Below, piece after piece: positions 32,552-41,254 of a stretch of DNA of 50,333 bases (positions within the stretch are counted from its first letter, which is position 1; the number at the start of each line of letters is the position of its first letter). Position numbers and translations under genes: made by a program. This stretch comes from Deltaproteobacteria bacterium (GTDB lineage Bacteria > Myxococcota_A > UBA796 > SXON01), in the NCBI GenBank assembly GCA_947490345.1, contig CANLGL010000036.1, positions 1 to 50,333 on the forward strand, given 5' to 3'. Under the pieces are notes generated by a model. That model saw only the letters and a program-made list of their open reading frames with translations, did no database searches and was not told the origin of the DNA.

Positions 32552-33454
32552 ATGCTCGCGCCCGGCACTGTCGTCGATCGCTATGTGGTGGACGCCCTCA
32601 TCGGGCGCGGGGGCATGGCGAGGGTCTACCGCGTGCGCCACCTGAACCTCGGCAGCGCGCACGCGCTCAAGGTGGTCGAGGTTCCCGGGGAGGAGGTGGT
32701 GGAGCGGTTCGCACGGGAGGCGCGGTCCCAGGCGCGGCTGCGGCATCCCAACGTGGTGAGCGTCACCGATTTCGTCGATGTGGGCGGGCTTCCGGGGCTG
32801 GTGATGGAGTACGTCGACGGCCGCTCTTTGGACAAGGAGCTCGCCGCGGCCCCCGCGTCGAGCGAGACGCTGGACATGCTCTTCGCCGACGTTTGCAGTG
32901 GTGTGGCAGCGGCACACGCGGTGAACCTGGTGCACCGCGACATCAAGCCGGCGAACGTCCTGGTCACCAGGGTCGACGGGCGGCTGCTCGCGAAGGTCGC
33001 CGACTTCGGCATCGTCAAGGTCATCGGCGACAGCTCTGGGAATCCGACGCTGACGCGCTCGGAGAGTACGATGGGCACGCCTGGGTACATGGCGCCCGAG
33101 CAGGTCTTCGACGCCAAGCGTGTCGACACCCGAGCCGACATCTTCTCGCTGGGCTGCCTCTTGTACCGGATGTGGTGTGGGGTGCCGCCCTTCCAGGGCG
33201 ATCTGCGGACCGTGTTCACGGACGTGGCCCGCGGTCGTTATCCGGCCCCAGAAACGCGGGTTCCCAACATGCCTGAGCGGTATCGTCAGGCGATTCGTCG
33301 ATGCCTCAATCCCGACCGTGACGCGCGTCCGGCGGACGTGGCTGCGCTCCGCGTGCTCCTCGGAAGCAAGGTGGAGGGGCTCGGTTCGGCTCCGGTCGCC
33401 GAGTCCGTCGATGCCACGACGCGTCCAGCAGCCGACTTCAACTCCAAAGCATGA
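32552..33454 (+). CDS. Soluble eukaryotic-type Ser/Thr protein kinase
   Basis: 300 residues. Complete Hanks kinase: Gly-rich loop 'LIGRGGMARVYRVRH', ATP Lys in 'HALKVV', 'HRDIKPANVL' with catalytic D130, 'ADFGIVKV', 'GTPGYMAPEQ' and 'ADIFSLGCLLY'. The kinase ends near residue 270 and only about 30 residues follow. There is no transmembrane segment, PASTA or other sensor domain, so it is cytoplasmic and must be controlled by a partner. It overlaps the AlkB-like gene by 4 nt and follows the rhomboid gene. Many such kinases are typical of Myxococcota. Confidence 0.93.
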   Translation: MLAPGTVVDRYVVDALIGRGGMARVYRVRHLNLGSAHALKVVEVPGEEVVERFAREARSQARLRHPNVVSVTDFVDVGGLPGLVMEYVDGRSLDKELAAAPASSETLDMLFADVCSGVAAAHAVNLVHRDIKPANVLVTRVDGRLLAKVADFGIVKVIGDSSGNPTLTRSESTMGTPGYMAPEQVFDAKRVDTRADIFSLGCLLYRMWCGVPPFQGDLRTVFTDVARGRYPAPETRVPNMPERYRQAIRRCLNPDRDARPADVAALRVLLGSKVEGLGSAPVAESVDATTRPAADFNSKA

Positions 33455-34449
33455 CGCCGTACCTCGCCGTCTTCGTCCCTCCGGTGGTGCTCGCGCTCGC
33501 GGCGAGTTTCGGTGGCCCCTGGCTGGCCCTGCCGCCAATGGTGCTCTTTTTCGCGGTTCCGGTCCTCGACCAATTGCTCCCCGTCAACCGTGACAACCGA
33601 GCGGCAGCGGCGTGGACTCGGGCGCTTCCCTGGGCCTTTCTTCCGGTGCATGTCGGTGCGCTTGGCTTCGCGCTCTGGACCATCGGTCGCGGCACACTAC
33701 CGGTGACCGAAGCCATGCTCCTGGCGTTGGGCGCCGGCACCGCCACCGCCGCCGCGATCAACGTCGCCCATGAGGCCATGCACCGCTCCGGCCGCGCTGA
33801 ACAGGCCCTGGGCGCCGTGCTGATGGCGACGGCGACCTACACCCACTTCTGTGTAGAGCACGTGCAGGGGCACCACAAGCGGGTGGGCACCCCCGACGAC
33901 CCGGCCAGTGCGCGCCTTGGCGAGTCGCTCTATGCGTTTTTGCCGCGCAGCCTGTGGGGTGGGCTGGTGTCGGCATGGCACATCGAACGGGCGCGCTCGG
34001 GCGTCGGGATGCGGAACCGTCTGGTCCGCTATGGGCTCGGTCAGATCGTGCTCCTGGCGGCGGTGGTCCTCGCGTTCGGCCCACTCGCGTTGGCCGCGTT
34101 CCTTCTCCAATCGGCGGTGGCGGTGCTCATGTTGGAGACCATCAACTACGTCGAGCACTACGGGCTCAGCCGAGCGGAGACCGCTCCGGGGCGCTTCGAG
34201 CGCGTGCGGCCGGAGCACTCGTGGAACTCCTGCCACCGCGTCTCCAACTGGATACTCCTCAACCTCGCGCGGCACTCGGACCACCACGCGTTTGCCGCAC
34301 GACCCTTCACCGACTTGCGCCACTACGACGACGTTCCACAACTCCCGGCGGGGTACAGCGCCATGCTCATGCTCGCGACAATTCCGCCGCTCTGGTCGCG
34401 AGTGATGGATCGACGGGTACTCGCTTTGAAGCAGGCGCCGTCGCGTTGA
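33451..34449 (+). CDS. alkB: AlkB-type alkane 1-monooxygenase
   Basis: 332 residues, shorter than typical AlkB (about 380-410). Membrane non-heme di-iron hydroxylase with all histidine boxes: 'NVAHEAMHR', 'EHVQGHHKRVGTPDDPASARLG' split at HH, 'NYVEHYGL' and 'LARHSDHHA', followed by 'DVPQLPAGY'. These are the AlkB signatures rather than the shorter fatty acid desaturase ones. It should hydroxylate alkanes or alkyl chains at the terminal carbon. The enzyme needs rubredoxin and rubredoxin reductase; neither gene is in the window. It overlaps the kinase gene (ATGA). Its TGA stop abuts the stop of the convergent gene exactly. Confidence 0.88.
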   Translation: MTPYLAVFVPPVVLALAASFGGPWLALPPMVLFFAVPVLDQLLPVNRDNRAAAAWTRALPWAFLPVHVGALGFALWTIGRGTLPVTEAMLLALGAGTATAAAINVAHEAMHRSGRAEQALGAVLMATATYTHFCVEHVQGHHKRVGTPDDPASARLGESLYAFLPRSLWGGLVSAWHIERARSGVGMRNRLVRYGLGQIVLLAAVVLAFGPLALAAFLLQSAVAVLMLETINYVEHYGLSRAETAPGRFERVRPEHSWNSCHRVSNWILLNLARHSDHHAFAARPFTDLRHYDDVPQLPAGYSAMLMLATIPPLWSRVMDRRVLALKQAPSR

Positions 34450-35340
34450 TCAGCCAGCAGGCGCGCAACTTACGCCATGTCCCTTCTCGACGCGCGTGCA
34501 CTCGATGGCGGGCTTCGCCGCGCACCCGCTCTCGGCGCAGATTGTCGGCGTGACGCGCAGCGCGGACGCGGAGACGACATCCACGACGAGGTACCCGCCG
34601 ACCGGGGGGCCGTCGTCCTGGGTGTAGGTGAACTGGCTGGTGACGTCGGGACAGACCTTCGGTTTGCGCATCTCCATGCCCGAACCCGAAGTCAGGGCAA
34701 GGACGGAGTCCACCATGACCGCGTCGAGGTGGTGGGCGTGCCCGTTGAGCCACAGGTCCATGGGGGGGGTTCCCAGCCAGCCAACCGGAATCTTGTCCTG
34801 CTCCTCGCACTTCCCGGCGGTGGTGCGCCAGGTGTAGTGAGCCGCGTAGAAGCGCCATGCGGAGGGGCGAAAGGTCAGCGACGGCTTCGGCGCTCCCGCC
34901 CCGTAGAATCCGGCGTCGACGACCGCGAGGTCCACCTGGACGCCGGACTTGTCGACCTTGCGGACGGCGCTCGGATACTCACCTTTCGACCAGCCGAGGA
35001 GCTCGAACGCGGCGACCGAGCAGGCGCGTGCCGCGGGCGAAAAACCGTCCTGTGCGGTGGTGGTGACGTCGTGGTTGCCCAGCACGGGGATCACCTTGCG
35101 GGGGGAAATCCCGGCGTAGAAGTTTCGATAACGTTCGGCCAGCAACGTGGCGCACGCCTTGTCGTCGATGGGCGGCGCGTCGTAGTAGAAGTCGCCCAGC
35201 GCCAGGAGCCAATCCGCGGTCGCCATCTCCTTCACCAGTTGGGCGCTGACAAGCTTGCCGATCGCGGTGTCCTCTCCGGTGTCGCCGACGAGGACGAGGC
35301 GGGGACCGGCGAGGGCGGCGGCGGCGAGAAATGCGAGCAT
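34450..35340 (-). CDS. Secreted calcineurin-like metallophosphoesterase
   Basis: 296 residues from ATG 35340, which gives the signal peptide MLAFLAAAALAG; a start at 35376 would add 12 residues. The five metal-binding motifs are present in order: 'VLVGDTG' (GDTG), 'LLALGDFYYD' (GD..Y), 'PVLGNHDVT' (GNHD), 'AAHYTWRT' (H) and 'LNGHAHHLD' (GHxH). This arrangement resembles purple acid phosphatase-like (tartrate-resistant) enzymes. Several Cys in the last 50 residues could form disulfides. Probably a periplasmic or extracellular phosphatase. Confidence 0.85.
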   Translation of the reverse strand: MLAFLAAAALAGPRLVLVGDTGEDTAIGKLVSAQLVKEMATADWLLALGDFYYDAPPIDDKACATLLAERYRNFYAGISPRKVIPVLGNHDVTTTAQDGFSPAARACSVAAFELLGWSKGEYPSAVRKVDKSGVQVDLAVVDAGFYGAGAPKPSLTFRPSAWRFYAAHYTWRTTAGKCEEQDKIPVGWLGTPPMDLWLNGHAHHLDAVMVDSVLALTSGSGMEMRKPKVCPDVTSQFTYTQDDGPPVGGYLVVDVVSASALRVTPTICAESGCAAKPAIECTRVEKGHGVSCAPAG

Positions 35341-35398
35341 CCGGCAGTCTATCGAGAAGCCTACGGTTCGACCCATCCCATCCTCGCGTCGCGCTGCT

Positions 35399-36679
35399 CT
35401 AGACCGCGTCGCGCCGCCGCCGCGCCATCGCCGCCGCCAGCAGAATCAGCCCTGCCGCGGGCGCCCCAGCGCTCTCACAGCCGCATCCCGTGCCCGCGAG
35501 CGCGCGCTCATCGGTATCTCCCGCGCCCCACGGTTCGCCGTCGTCGTCTTCGCAACTGCCCGGAGCATCGACCATGCCGAGCCCGCAGGTCTCGAAGCGA
35601 TCCTCCATCTGCAGGTTGTACTCGATGTAGCGGAGCTGCCGTTGTTCCGTCAGCCCCGACTCGTACAACACCAGGTCCTGGGTGATCTGCTCCGGCGCGT
35701 AGCGGAGGTGGAGCCGGGTGAACATGTAGGTGTAGCCATAGTGGTAGTCGGGGTCGAAGCCCAGGGACTCGAGGTCCTCGGCGCTGACGCTGCCATCGGG
35801 GCTGCAGGGGTCGCAGCTGCCGTTCTGGAAGGCGTACTCGGTGACCCATTGCGCCTCGCCGGTCAGCGGAAGCGCGGCATCCAGCACCCCGTCGACGTGA
35901 TCCCCCAGGGCCACGCCCTCGGGGAGCATGCAGTCGGTCTCGACCTCGGCCTCCGGGTAGTTGCTGATCGCGAGCGCACCGGCGTCGACGTCGGTGATGC
36001 CGAAGATGGTGAGGTCCTGCTGCCCGGTGCTGTTGAGCGTGCCGAGGCGGATGGGCAGGGTGCCGGCGGCGTCGGTGTAGGTGAGCTGCAGCGGCGAGAG
36101 CGTGGCCCCGTCGGCGAGGCCCGCGTCCTCGCGTACCTGTGCGGCTAGGAAGTATGAGCCGGAGTCGATGTACTCCCCAAGGAGGGACTGCGACTCCGAG
36201 GGGACGTTGTAGCCGTTGTCCTGGAGCCAACCGACCAAGGAGCCCGACTCGACCGACGACAGGATGACGATGTCGTACTCGCCGACGATGTACTGGGCCT
36301 CCACGGTGGTGTCGGTGTCCCCGGTGTCCCCGTAGTCGTAGTCGACGTCGGTGTCGCTGTCGGCCTCGTCTTCGCGCTGCTCGAAATCGGAACACTGGTA
36401 CGAGACCAGCCGCGCGCCGCTGTAGCCGGCGATGTGGTCCATGATCGCGGGATCGACCACGTGCAGCGCGGTCTCGGCGAGGATCTCGGGGATCGGGATG
36501 ACCATGGCGAAGTCGGCGAGGCTGCCGTGCACATCGTTGGCCATCGTGAGCGTCGTCATGCCGTTCTGGCGGACGATCGCGATCTGACTGCCTTCGTTGG
36601 TCGGGGCGTCGTCGCCGACGCTGACGAAGGTGCCGCAGAACGCGACGGCGGGGGAGGCGAACAGGGAGAGCAGGAGCAT
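35399..36679 (-). CDS. DUF2330 surface protein with MYXO-CTERM-like tail
   Basis: 426 residues from ATG 36679, preceded by GAGG with 5-nt spacing; ATG 36703 would add MVARFEAP. Signal peptide ends SPAVA. The first part ('CGTFVSVGDDAPTNEGSQIAIVR', taken in pieces, and 'DFAMVIPIPEI') is the DUF2330 pattern, a family common in Myxococcota with unknown function. An Asp/Thr-rich insert lies near residues 110-130 (DTDVDYDYGDTGDTDTT in part). The C-terminus reads TGCGCES, a hydrophobic stretch (AAGLILLAAAMA) and RRRRDAV, the layout of MYXO-CTERM tails that are processed and surface-anchored. It diverges from the CapA-like gene with starts about 22 nt apart. Confidence 0.82.
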   Translation of the reverse strand: MLLLSLFASPAVAFCGTFVSVGDDAPTNEGSQIAIVRQNGMTTLTMANDVHGSLADFAMVIPIPEILAETALHVVDPAIMDHIAGYSGARLVSYQCSDFEQREDEADSDTDVDYDYGDTGDTDTTVEAQYIVGEYDIVILSSVESGSLVGWLQDNGYNVPSESQSLLGEYIDSGSYFLAAQVREDAGLADGATLSPLQLTYTDAAGTLPIRLGTLNSTGQQDLTIFGITDVDAGALAISNYPEAEVETDCMLPEGVALGDHVDGVLDAALPLTGEAQWVTEYAFQNGSCDPCSPDGSVSAEDLESLGFDPDYHYGYTYMFTRLHLRYAPEQITQDLVLYESGLTEQRQLRYIEYNLQMEDRFETCGLGMVDAPGSCEDDDGEPWGAGDTDERALAGTGCGCESAGAPAAGLILLAAAMARRRRDAV

Positions 36680-36701
36680 CGGAGCCTCGAAGCGGGCGAC
36701 C

Positions 36702-37889
36702 ATGATAGCCCGCCACGCGATGCTTCTGGCCACTTTCCTGGCGTGCATGACCGGCGATGCCGTGCCACCGGCGGTGGCGGCACCGGTCGCCGAGTACGTC
36801 GCGACAGAGCCCGCCATGGCGGCCATCGCGACCGCCCCACCCGCGCCCCCGCGTCCTCCCGCCAGAATCACCATCCTCGGCGCCGGCGACGTCATCCCCC
36901 ACGACCCGGTGAAGCTCAGCGCGGCGCGGTACGGTTGGGCGAGCCTGTTCGCCGAGATCGCCCCGATGGTGGCCGCCGCCGACCTGGCCATCGTCAACCT
37001 CGAGACCCCCATCGCCCCGGTGCGCAGCGGCAGGTTGGCGGAGAAAGTATTCAACGCCCCCGTCGAGCTGGCGGTGGCCCTGCGGGACGTCGGGTTCGAT
37101 GGGGCCGCGCTCGCGAACAACCACGTCTGGGATCAGCGCACTGAGGGCCTTTTAGAGACGCTGGGCAACCTCGACCAGGTGGGGCTGGCGCACGCCGGGG
37201 CCGGCGCCACCTGTGCCGATGCCCAGAAACCCGTCTACTTCGAGCGCAACGGCATCAAGGTCGGCTGGCTCTCCACCACCCGGATCCACAACCTCTACCT
37301 CAACCGCGGTCCCGACGACCCGTGTGTCTTCAAGTTCGACGTGGACGACATCCTGGCGGGGGTCACCGCCGCTCGTGCTGATGGCGCCGAGCTGATCGTG
37401 CTGTCGTTGCACTGGGGGGTCGAGTACCAGACCACGCCGAAGGACTGGGACGAGCGCTTCGCCCGTACGCTCGTTGCCGGCGGGGTCGACATTGTGCTCG
37501 CGCATCACCCCCACGTCTTGCAGAGCGCGCGCTGGATCGAGAAGAACGGCCGCCGCGGCGTCGTCATCCACAGTCTCGGCAACCTCATGGCGGCGCAGGG
37601 GTGGAGCGCCGGCGCGGCTTCGGGTTCCAGTCAGGCGCTGCGTCGCGATGGGGGCCTCTTCGAGGTCGTCGCGGAGCGCACTGCGGAAGGCATGCGTCTC
37701 GTTTCGGCGCGGCTGCATCCGACGTGGGTCGAACATGGCCAAACCGGATGCCGCGGCAGTCCTTCCCGGATGCGAACGGTGCTCATCGAAGCGGCGCTCG
37801 GCGATCCGGCCTACGCAGGGTGTGGATACGCCGCCCGCCTGCCGATCGTCCGTCGCATCGTGGGGGCGGAGTTTCTGGCCCCGAAGTAA
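36702..37889 (+). CDS. CapA-family lipoprotein (poly-gamma-glutamate synthesis type)
   Basis: 395 residues from ATG 36702; ATG 36720 (MLLATFLAC) would leave only 8 residues before the lipobox Cys. The metallophosphoesterase-like CapA domain covers about residues 50-330: 'TILGAGDVIPH', 'ADLAIVNLETPIAP', 'DGAALANNHVWDQ', 'LHWGVEYQ', 'LAHHPHVLQ' and 'HSLGNLMAAQG', all family motifs with metal-binding Asp, Asn and His. CapA/PgsA supports polyglutamate capsule export in Bacillus; in Gram-negatives the role is usually unknown. No capBC genes are nearby. The MFS exporter follows after 9 nt. Confidence 0.85.
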   Translation: MIARHAMLLATFLACMTGDAVPPAVAAPVAEYVATEPAMAAIATAPPAPPRPPARITILGAGDVIPHDPVKLSAARYGWASLFAEIAPMVAAADLAIVNLETPIAPVRSGRLAEKVFNAPVELAVALRDVGFDGAALANNHVWDQRTEGLLETLGNLDQVGLAHAGAGATCADAQKPVYFERNGIKVGWLSTTRIHNLYLNRGPDDPCVFKFDVDDILAGVTAARADGAELIVLSLHWGVEYQTTPKDWDERFARTLVAGGVDIVLAHHPHVLQSARWIEKNGRRGVVIHSLGNLMAAQGWSAGAASGSSQALRRDGGLFEVVAERTAEGMRLVSARLHPTWVEHGQTGCRGSPSRMRTVLIEAALGDPAYAGCGYAARLPIVRRIVGAEFLAPK

Positions 37890-37898
37890 GGGCTCCCG

Positions 37899-39110
37899 GT
37901 GGCCGCCACCCTCTACAACGCCCTGGACGTGCCGGCGTTCCGGCGCTTTCAGCTCGCCCGCATCTTCATGGTGTTGGCCCAGCAGATCATGGGTGTGGCG
38001 CTGGGCTGGCAGGCCTACTCTCTCAACGACAACGCCATGGACCTGGCCTGGGTGGGGCTCGCCCAGTTCCTCCCGACCTTCCTCCTGTTTCCGGTCATCG
38101 GCGCCGCCATCGACCGCTTCGACCGACGCAACCTGCTCGCGGGGTGCTGGGTGGTCATCGCGGCGGGCATCGTGGGCCTCGGCGCGGTCGACTTCTCCGG
38201 GACCAAGGCGGTGTGGCCGCTCTTGGTGCTGTCGGGCCTCGTGGGTCTCGCTCGTGCCTTCTCGGCGCCGACCAGCCAGAGCATCCTCCCGGAGATCGTA
38301 CCGGCCACCCACTTCCCGAACGCGCTGACGTGGTCGTCCAGTGTCTTTCAGCTTGGCGCCATCGCCGGTCCATGGCTGGGAGGGCTGGTGTACTTTGCGC
38401 TGGGCGCGGCGTGGAAGGTGCACATGGTCGCGGCCGGCTGCGCCCTCGGTGGGACGTTCGCGGCGATGGCACTGCCGGCGGCGGGCCCGGCGACCACCGA
38501 GCGGAACCGCGGCGGCGCGCTTGACGGCCTTCGCTTTGTGTGGTCGCGACCAGATATGCTCGCGGCGCTGTCGCTCGACCTCGTGGCGGTGATGTTCGGC
38601 GGCGTCGTGGCGCTCTTGCCGATCTACGCCAAGGAGGTGCTCGGAGGCGGGCCGGACACCCTGGGGCTTTTGCGAGCGGCGCCGGCGGCGGGCGCGGCGG
38701 CGATGGCGTTGTGGATCGGACGGCACCCCATCCAGCGGCGTGCAGGCGCGCTGATGTTGGGGTCGGTCGTGGTCTTCGGTGTCGCGACGATCGTGTTTGC
38801 CCTCTCCACGAGCGTGGCGCTGAGCCTCGTTGCGCTCGCCATTGCGGGGGCCGCGGACGAGGTGAGCGTGGTCATCCGCCACTGCATCGTTCAACTCCGG
38901 ACGCCCAACGAGATGCGCGGGCGGGTCAGTGCGGTGAACTGGCTCTTCGTCTCGGTGAGCAATGAGTTCGGTCAATTCGAGTCGGGCGTGGCCGCCACCC
39001 TCCTCGGGCTCGTTCCCGCCGCGGTTCTCGGCGGGGTGGCTGCGATCGTCAGCGCGGGCGTGGCGGCGGTGTGGTCGCCGGCGCTGCGCGAGGTAGACGA
39101 GCTGCAATGA
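37899..39110 (+). CDS. MFS transporter (enterobactin-exporter-like MFS_3 group)
   Basis: 403 residues, about twelve membrane helices, starting at GTG 37899. The N-terminal 'FRRFQLARIFMVLAQQIMG', the loop 'DRFDRRNLL' between helices 2 and 3 (D-R-x-x-R-R), 'LARAFSAPTSQSILPEIV' and 'ALTWSSSVFQLGAIAGP' match the EntS/MFS_3 family of drug and siderophore exporters. The substrate is unknown. It overlaps the GT4-radical SAM gene by 4 nt (ATGA), so export and that enzyme may be linked. Confidence 0.88.
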   Translation: MAATLYNALDVPAFRRFQLARIFMVLAQQIMGVALGWQAYSLNDNAMDLAWVGLAQFLPTFLLFPVIGAAIDRFDRRNLLAGCWVVIAAGIVGLGAVDFSGTKAVWPLLVLSGLVGLARAFSAPTSQSILPEIVPATHFPNALTWSSSVFQLGAIAGPWLGGLVYFALGAAWKVHMVAAGCALGGTFAAMALPAAGPATTERNRGGALDGLRFVWSRPDMLAALSLDLVAVMFGGVVALLPIYAKEVLGGGPDTLGLLRAAPAAGAAAMALWIGRHPIQRRAGALMLGSVVVFGVATIVFALSTSVALSLVALAIAGAADEVSVVIRHCIVQLRTPNEMRGRVSAVNWLFVSVSNEFGQFESGVAATLLGLVPAAVLGGVAAIVSAGVAAVWSPALREVDELQ

Positions 39111-41254
39111 GCCGCGTCGCCGTCATCAGCCGCGGGGATCTCTTCCCGACCCAACACGGCGCGGCGGTGAAGATTGTCCGCGCCGCCGAGGCCTTGGCAG
39201 CGGCAGGCGACCACGTCGTGCTCATCTCCGACGACCGCGAGGCATACCTCCGTTGGCACCGTGGCTCCTTCGTCCGGGTCCCCTTCGGCACGCGGTTCCG
39301 AGCCGCCCAGGAAGCCCCGCTCCTCCGCGATCAGGCACGCTTCGAGCGCTGGCTCACCCGCATCGGCTACCCGCTGGACGAGACCTTCCTGTACCGGCCG
39401 GTCGTCGACCCGGCGTGGTGGTTGCGCGTGCTGTACGTGGGCCTGCGCGAACGCATCGACGTCTACCAGGCCGAGTTCCCCGGGTACGCCGTTCCCGCCG
39501 CGCTCGCAGCGAAGGTGCTGGGAGGGCGGAGTGTGCTGGTGCAGCACAATGTCGAGCATGATCGCTTACGACAGATGGCCGGGCTCGGGGCGGGGGCGTT
39601 GGCCCGCATCCGCGCGATCGAGTTGGCGGCGGTGGCCGCGGTCGACGAGCTGATCGTCTTGTCCGAGGAGGACCGCGCGCGGCTGGGCGGGCGAGGGTGG
39701 CTGGTGCCGCACGGCGTGGACCTCGCGAGCTACCGCGGCCGCGGCGTCGACCTGCGCGCCCGCTACGGCCTGCGCGGCGGGCCGGTCCTGTTCTTCCACG
39801 GCACCCTGCATTACGCCCCCAACACCGAAGCGGTGCGCTTCCTGGCCGAGCGGGTTTTGCCGTCGTTGCCTGACGACGTTTCCCTGGTCTGCACGGGGAT
39901 GGGAGCCCCGACCGCTTACGCCTCCGACCGGCTGCGGTTCACCGGACCTGTCGATGACCTCCCCGCGCACATCCAGGCCGCAGACCTGTGTGTGTGCCCG
40001 CTTTTCGCGGGCGGGGGCACCCGCATGAAGCTCCTTGAGTACTTCGCCGCCGGCAAGGCGGTGGTGAGCACGCCGCTCGGCGCGGAGGGCCTCGCGGTGC
40101 GGCACGGCGAGGAGCTGCTCCTGGCCGAGGGCGACCACTTCGTCGCCGAGGTGCACCGCGCGTTGGGCGACGCGCCCTTGCGCCGACGCCTCGGGGAGCG
40201 TGCGCGCGGCTATGCCGCAGCGCGGGACTGGTCCGACGTCACCCGCGCCACCCGCGCCATCCACCGCGGCGAGGGTCACGACTTCGTGCCCCGCCCGCCG
40301 ATCGAAGCGCACTTGCCGCCCCGCGTCCCGTCGAAGCCTCTCACGCTGCTCTTCCTCGTCAACCGCGGTTGCAACCTTCGCTGCACCTTCTGTGACCTCT
40401 GGGACCGGCCCGAGAACGTCCCGACCGAACGCGCGCTCGCGCTGCTCGATGAGGCTGCTGCCATTGGGACACGCGTGGTGGTGCTCACCGGGGGGGAGCC
40501 GCTCCTCCATCCCGGCCTCACCGACATCGTCCGCCGGGCTCGCTCCTTGGGCATGGCGGTGAACGTGACTACGAATGGCACCCTGGTCGATCGTCACCTC
40601 GAACGGCTCGCGGGCGCCGGACTCAGCTCGATGAGCTTCTCGATCGATGGGCTTCCCGACACCCACGATCGGCTCCGCGGCCAGGTCGGCGCCCATGCCC
40701 GCACGTGGCGCCAACTCCACCGCACCGTCGCCGATGGGCGCGTCGACACCGCGGTCTACTTCACCGTCACCAACCAGAACGTCCGTGAGTTGGTCCCCGT
40801 GTACGAAGCTGCACGCGCGGTCGGCGCCCGCTTCGACTTCTGGCCGGTCAACGACGCGCCCGAGCTGTACCTCACCAGCGATGCCGACAAGCGCGCCTGG
40901 CTCGACGCCGTGGAGACCCTGTCGGGTCGCGACGCGGATGTCGCAGCCAAGGCCCACTACTACGCCGAATCGTTGCGCTACCACGCCGGCGAGCGGGGCC
41001 CGGTGCGCTGTCTCGGCCTGGTCGATCAGTACGGCGTCACCTACACCGGCGACCTGTTGCCGTGCTGCGTGTGGGGCGGTGAGGGGCTCAAGGTCGGAAA
41101 CGTCTTCCGCACGCCGCTCTCGGCGTTGTGGCGCGCCCCCGAGGTTCAGCGCCATCGCGAGCACCTCTGGGGAAAAGGCTGCTCGGCCGGCTGCTACAAC
41201 CACTCGTTGTATGAGCTGGTGGCCTCGACGGGCCAGAGTCACCGGGTGGAGTGA
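39107..41254 (+). CDS. Fusion of GT4 glycosyltransferase and radical SAM/SPASM-like enzyme
   Basis: 715 residues. Residues 1 to about 400 are a GT-B glycosyltransferase family 4: 'RGDLFPTQHGAAVKIVRAAE' split at GG-like loop, 'VLVQHNVEHDRLR', 'LSEEDRARL', 'VPHGVDLASY', 'LFFHGTLHYAPN' and the donor-binding 'GGTRMKLLEYFAAGKAVVST'. A short Pro-rich linker (about 400-412) leads to a radical SAM domain with CX3CX2C at C422, C426 and C429 ('CNLRCTFC'), 'LTGGEPLLH' and 'TTNGT'. The end (about 625-715) carries more cysteines in 'VRCLGLVDQ', 'LLPCCVWGG' and 'GCSAGCYN', like a SPASM/twitch region that binds extra Fe-S clusters. The chain is continuous, without frameshift. Substrate unknown: perhaps a glycan, nucleotide-sugar or glycopeptide. 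Confidence 0.85.
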   Translation: MSRVAVISRGDLFPTQHGAAVKIVRAAEALAAAGDHVVLISDDREAYLRWHRGSFVRVPFGTRFRAAQEAPLLRDQARFERWLTRIGYPLDETFLYRPVVDPAWWLRVLYVGLRERIDVYQAEFPGYAVPAALAAKVLGGRSVLVQHNVEHDRLRQMAGLGAGALARIRAIELAAVAAVDELIVLSEEDRARLGGRGWLVPHGVDLASYRGRGVDLRARYGLRGGPVLFFHGTLHYAPNTEAVRFLAERVLPSLPDDVSLVCTGMGAPTAYASDRLRFTGPVDDLPAHIQAADLCVCPLFAGGGTRMKLLEYFAAGKAVVSTPLGAEGLAVRHGEELLLAEGDHFVAEVHRALGDAPLRRRLGERARGYAAARDWSDVTRATRAIHRGEGHDFVPRPPIEAHLPPRVPSKPLTLLFLVNRGCNLRCTFCDLWDRPENVPTERALALLDEAAAIGTRVVVLTGGEPLLHPGLTDIVRRARSLGMAVNVTTNGTLVDRHLERLAGAGLSSMSFSIDGLPDTHDRLRGQVGAHARTWRQLHRTVADGRVDTAVYFTVTNQNVRELVPVYEAARAVGARFDFWPVNDAPELYLTSDADKRAWLDAVETLSGRDADVAAKAHYYAESLRYHAGERGPVRCLGLVDQYGVTYTGDLLPCCVWGGEGLKVGNVFRTPLSALWRAPEVQRHREHLWGKGCSAGCYNHSLYELVASTGQSHRVE

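Noticed and set aside
37152..39107. 651-codon minus-strand frame opposite CapA and MFS genes
   Set aside because: His/Arg/Gly-rich antisense shadow of two well-supported genes.
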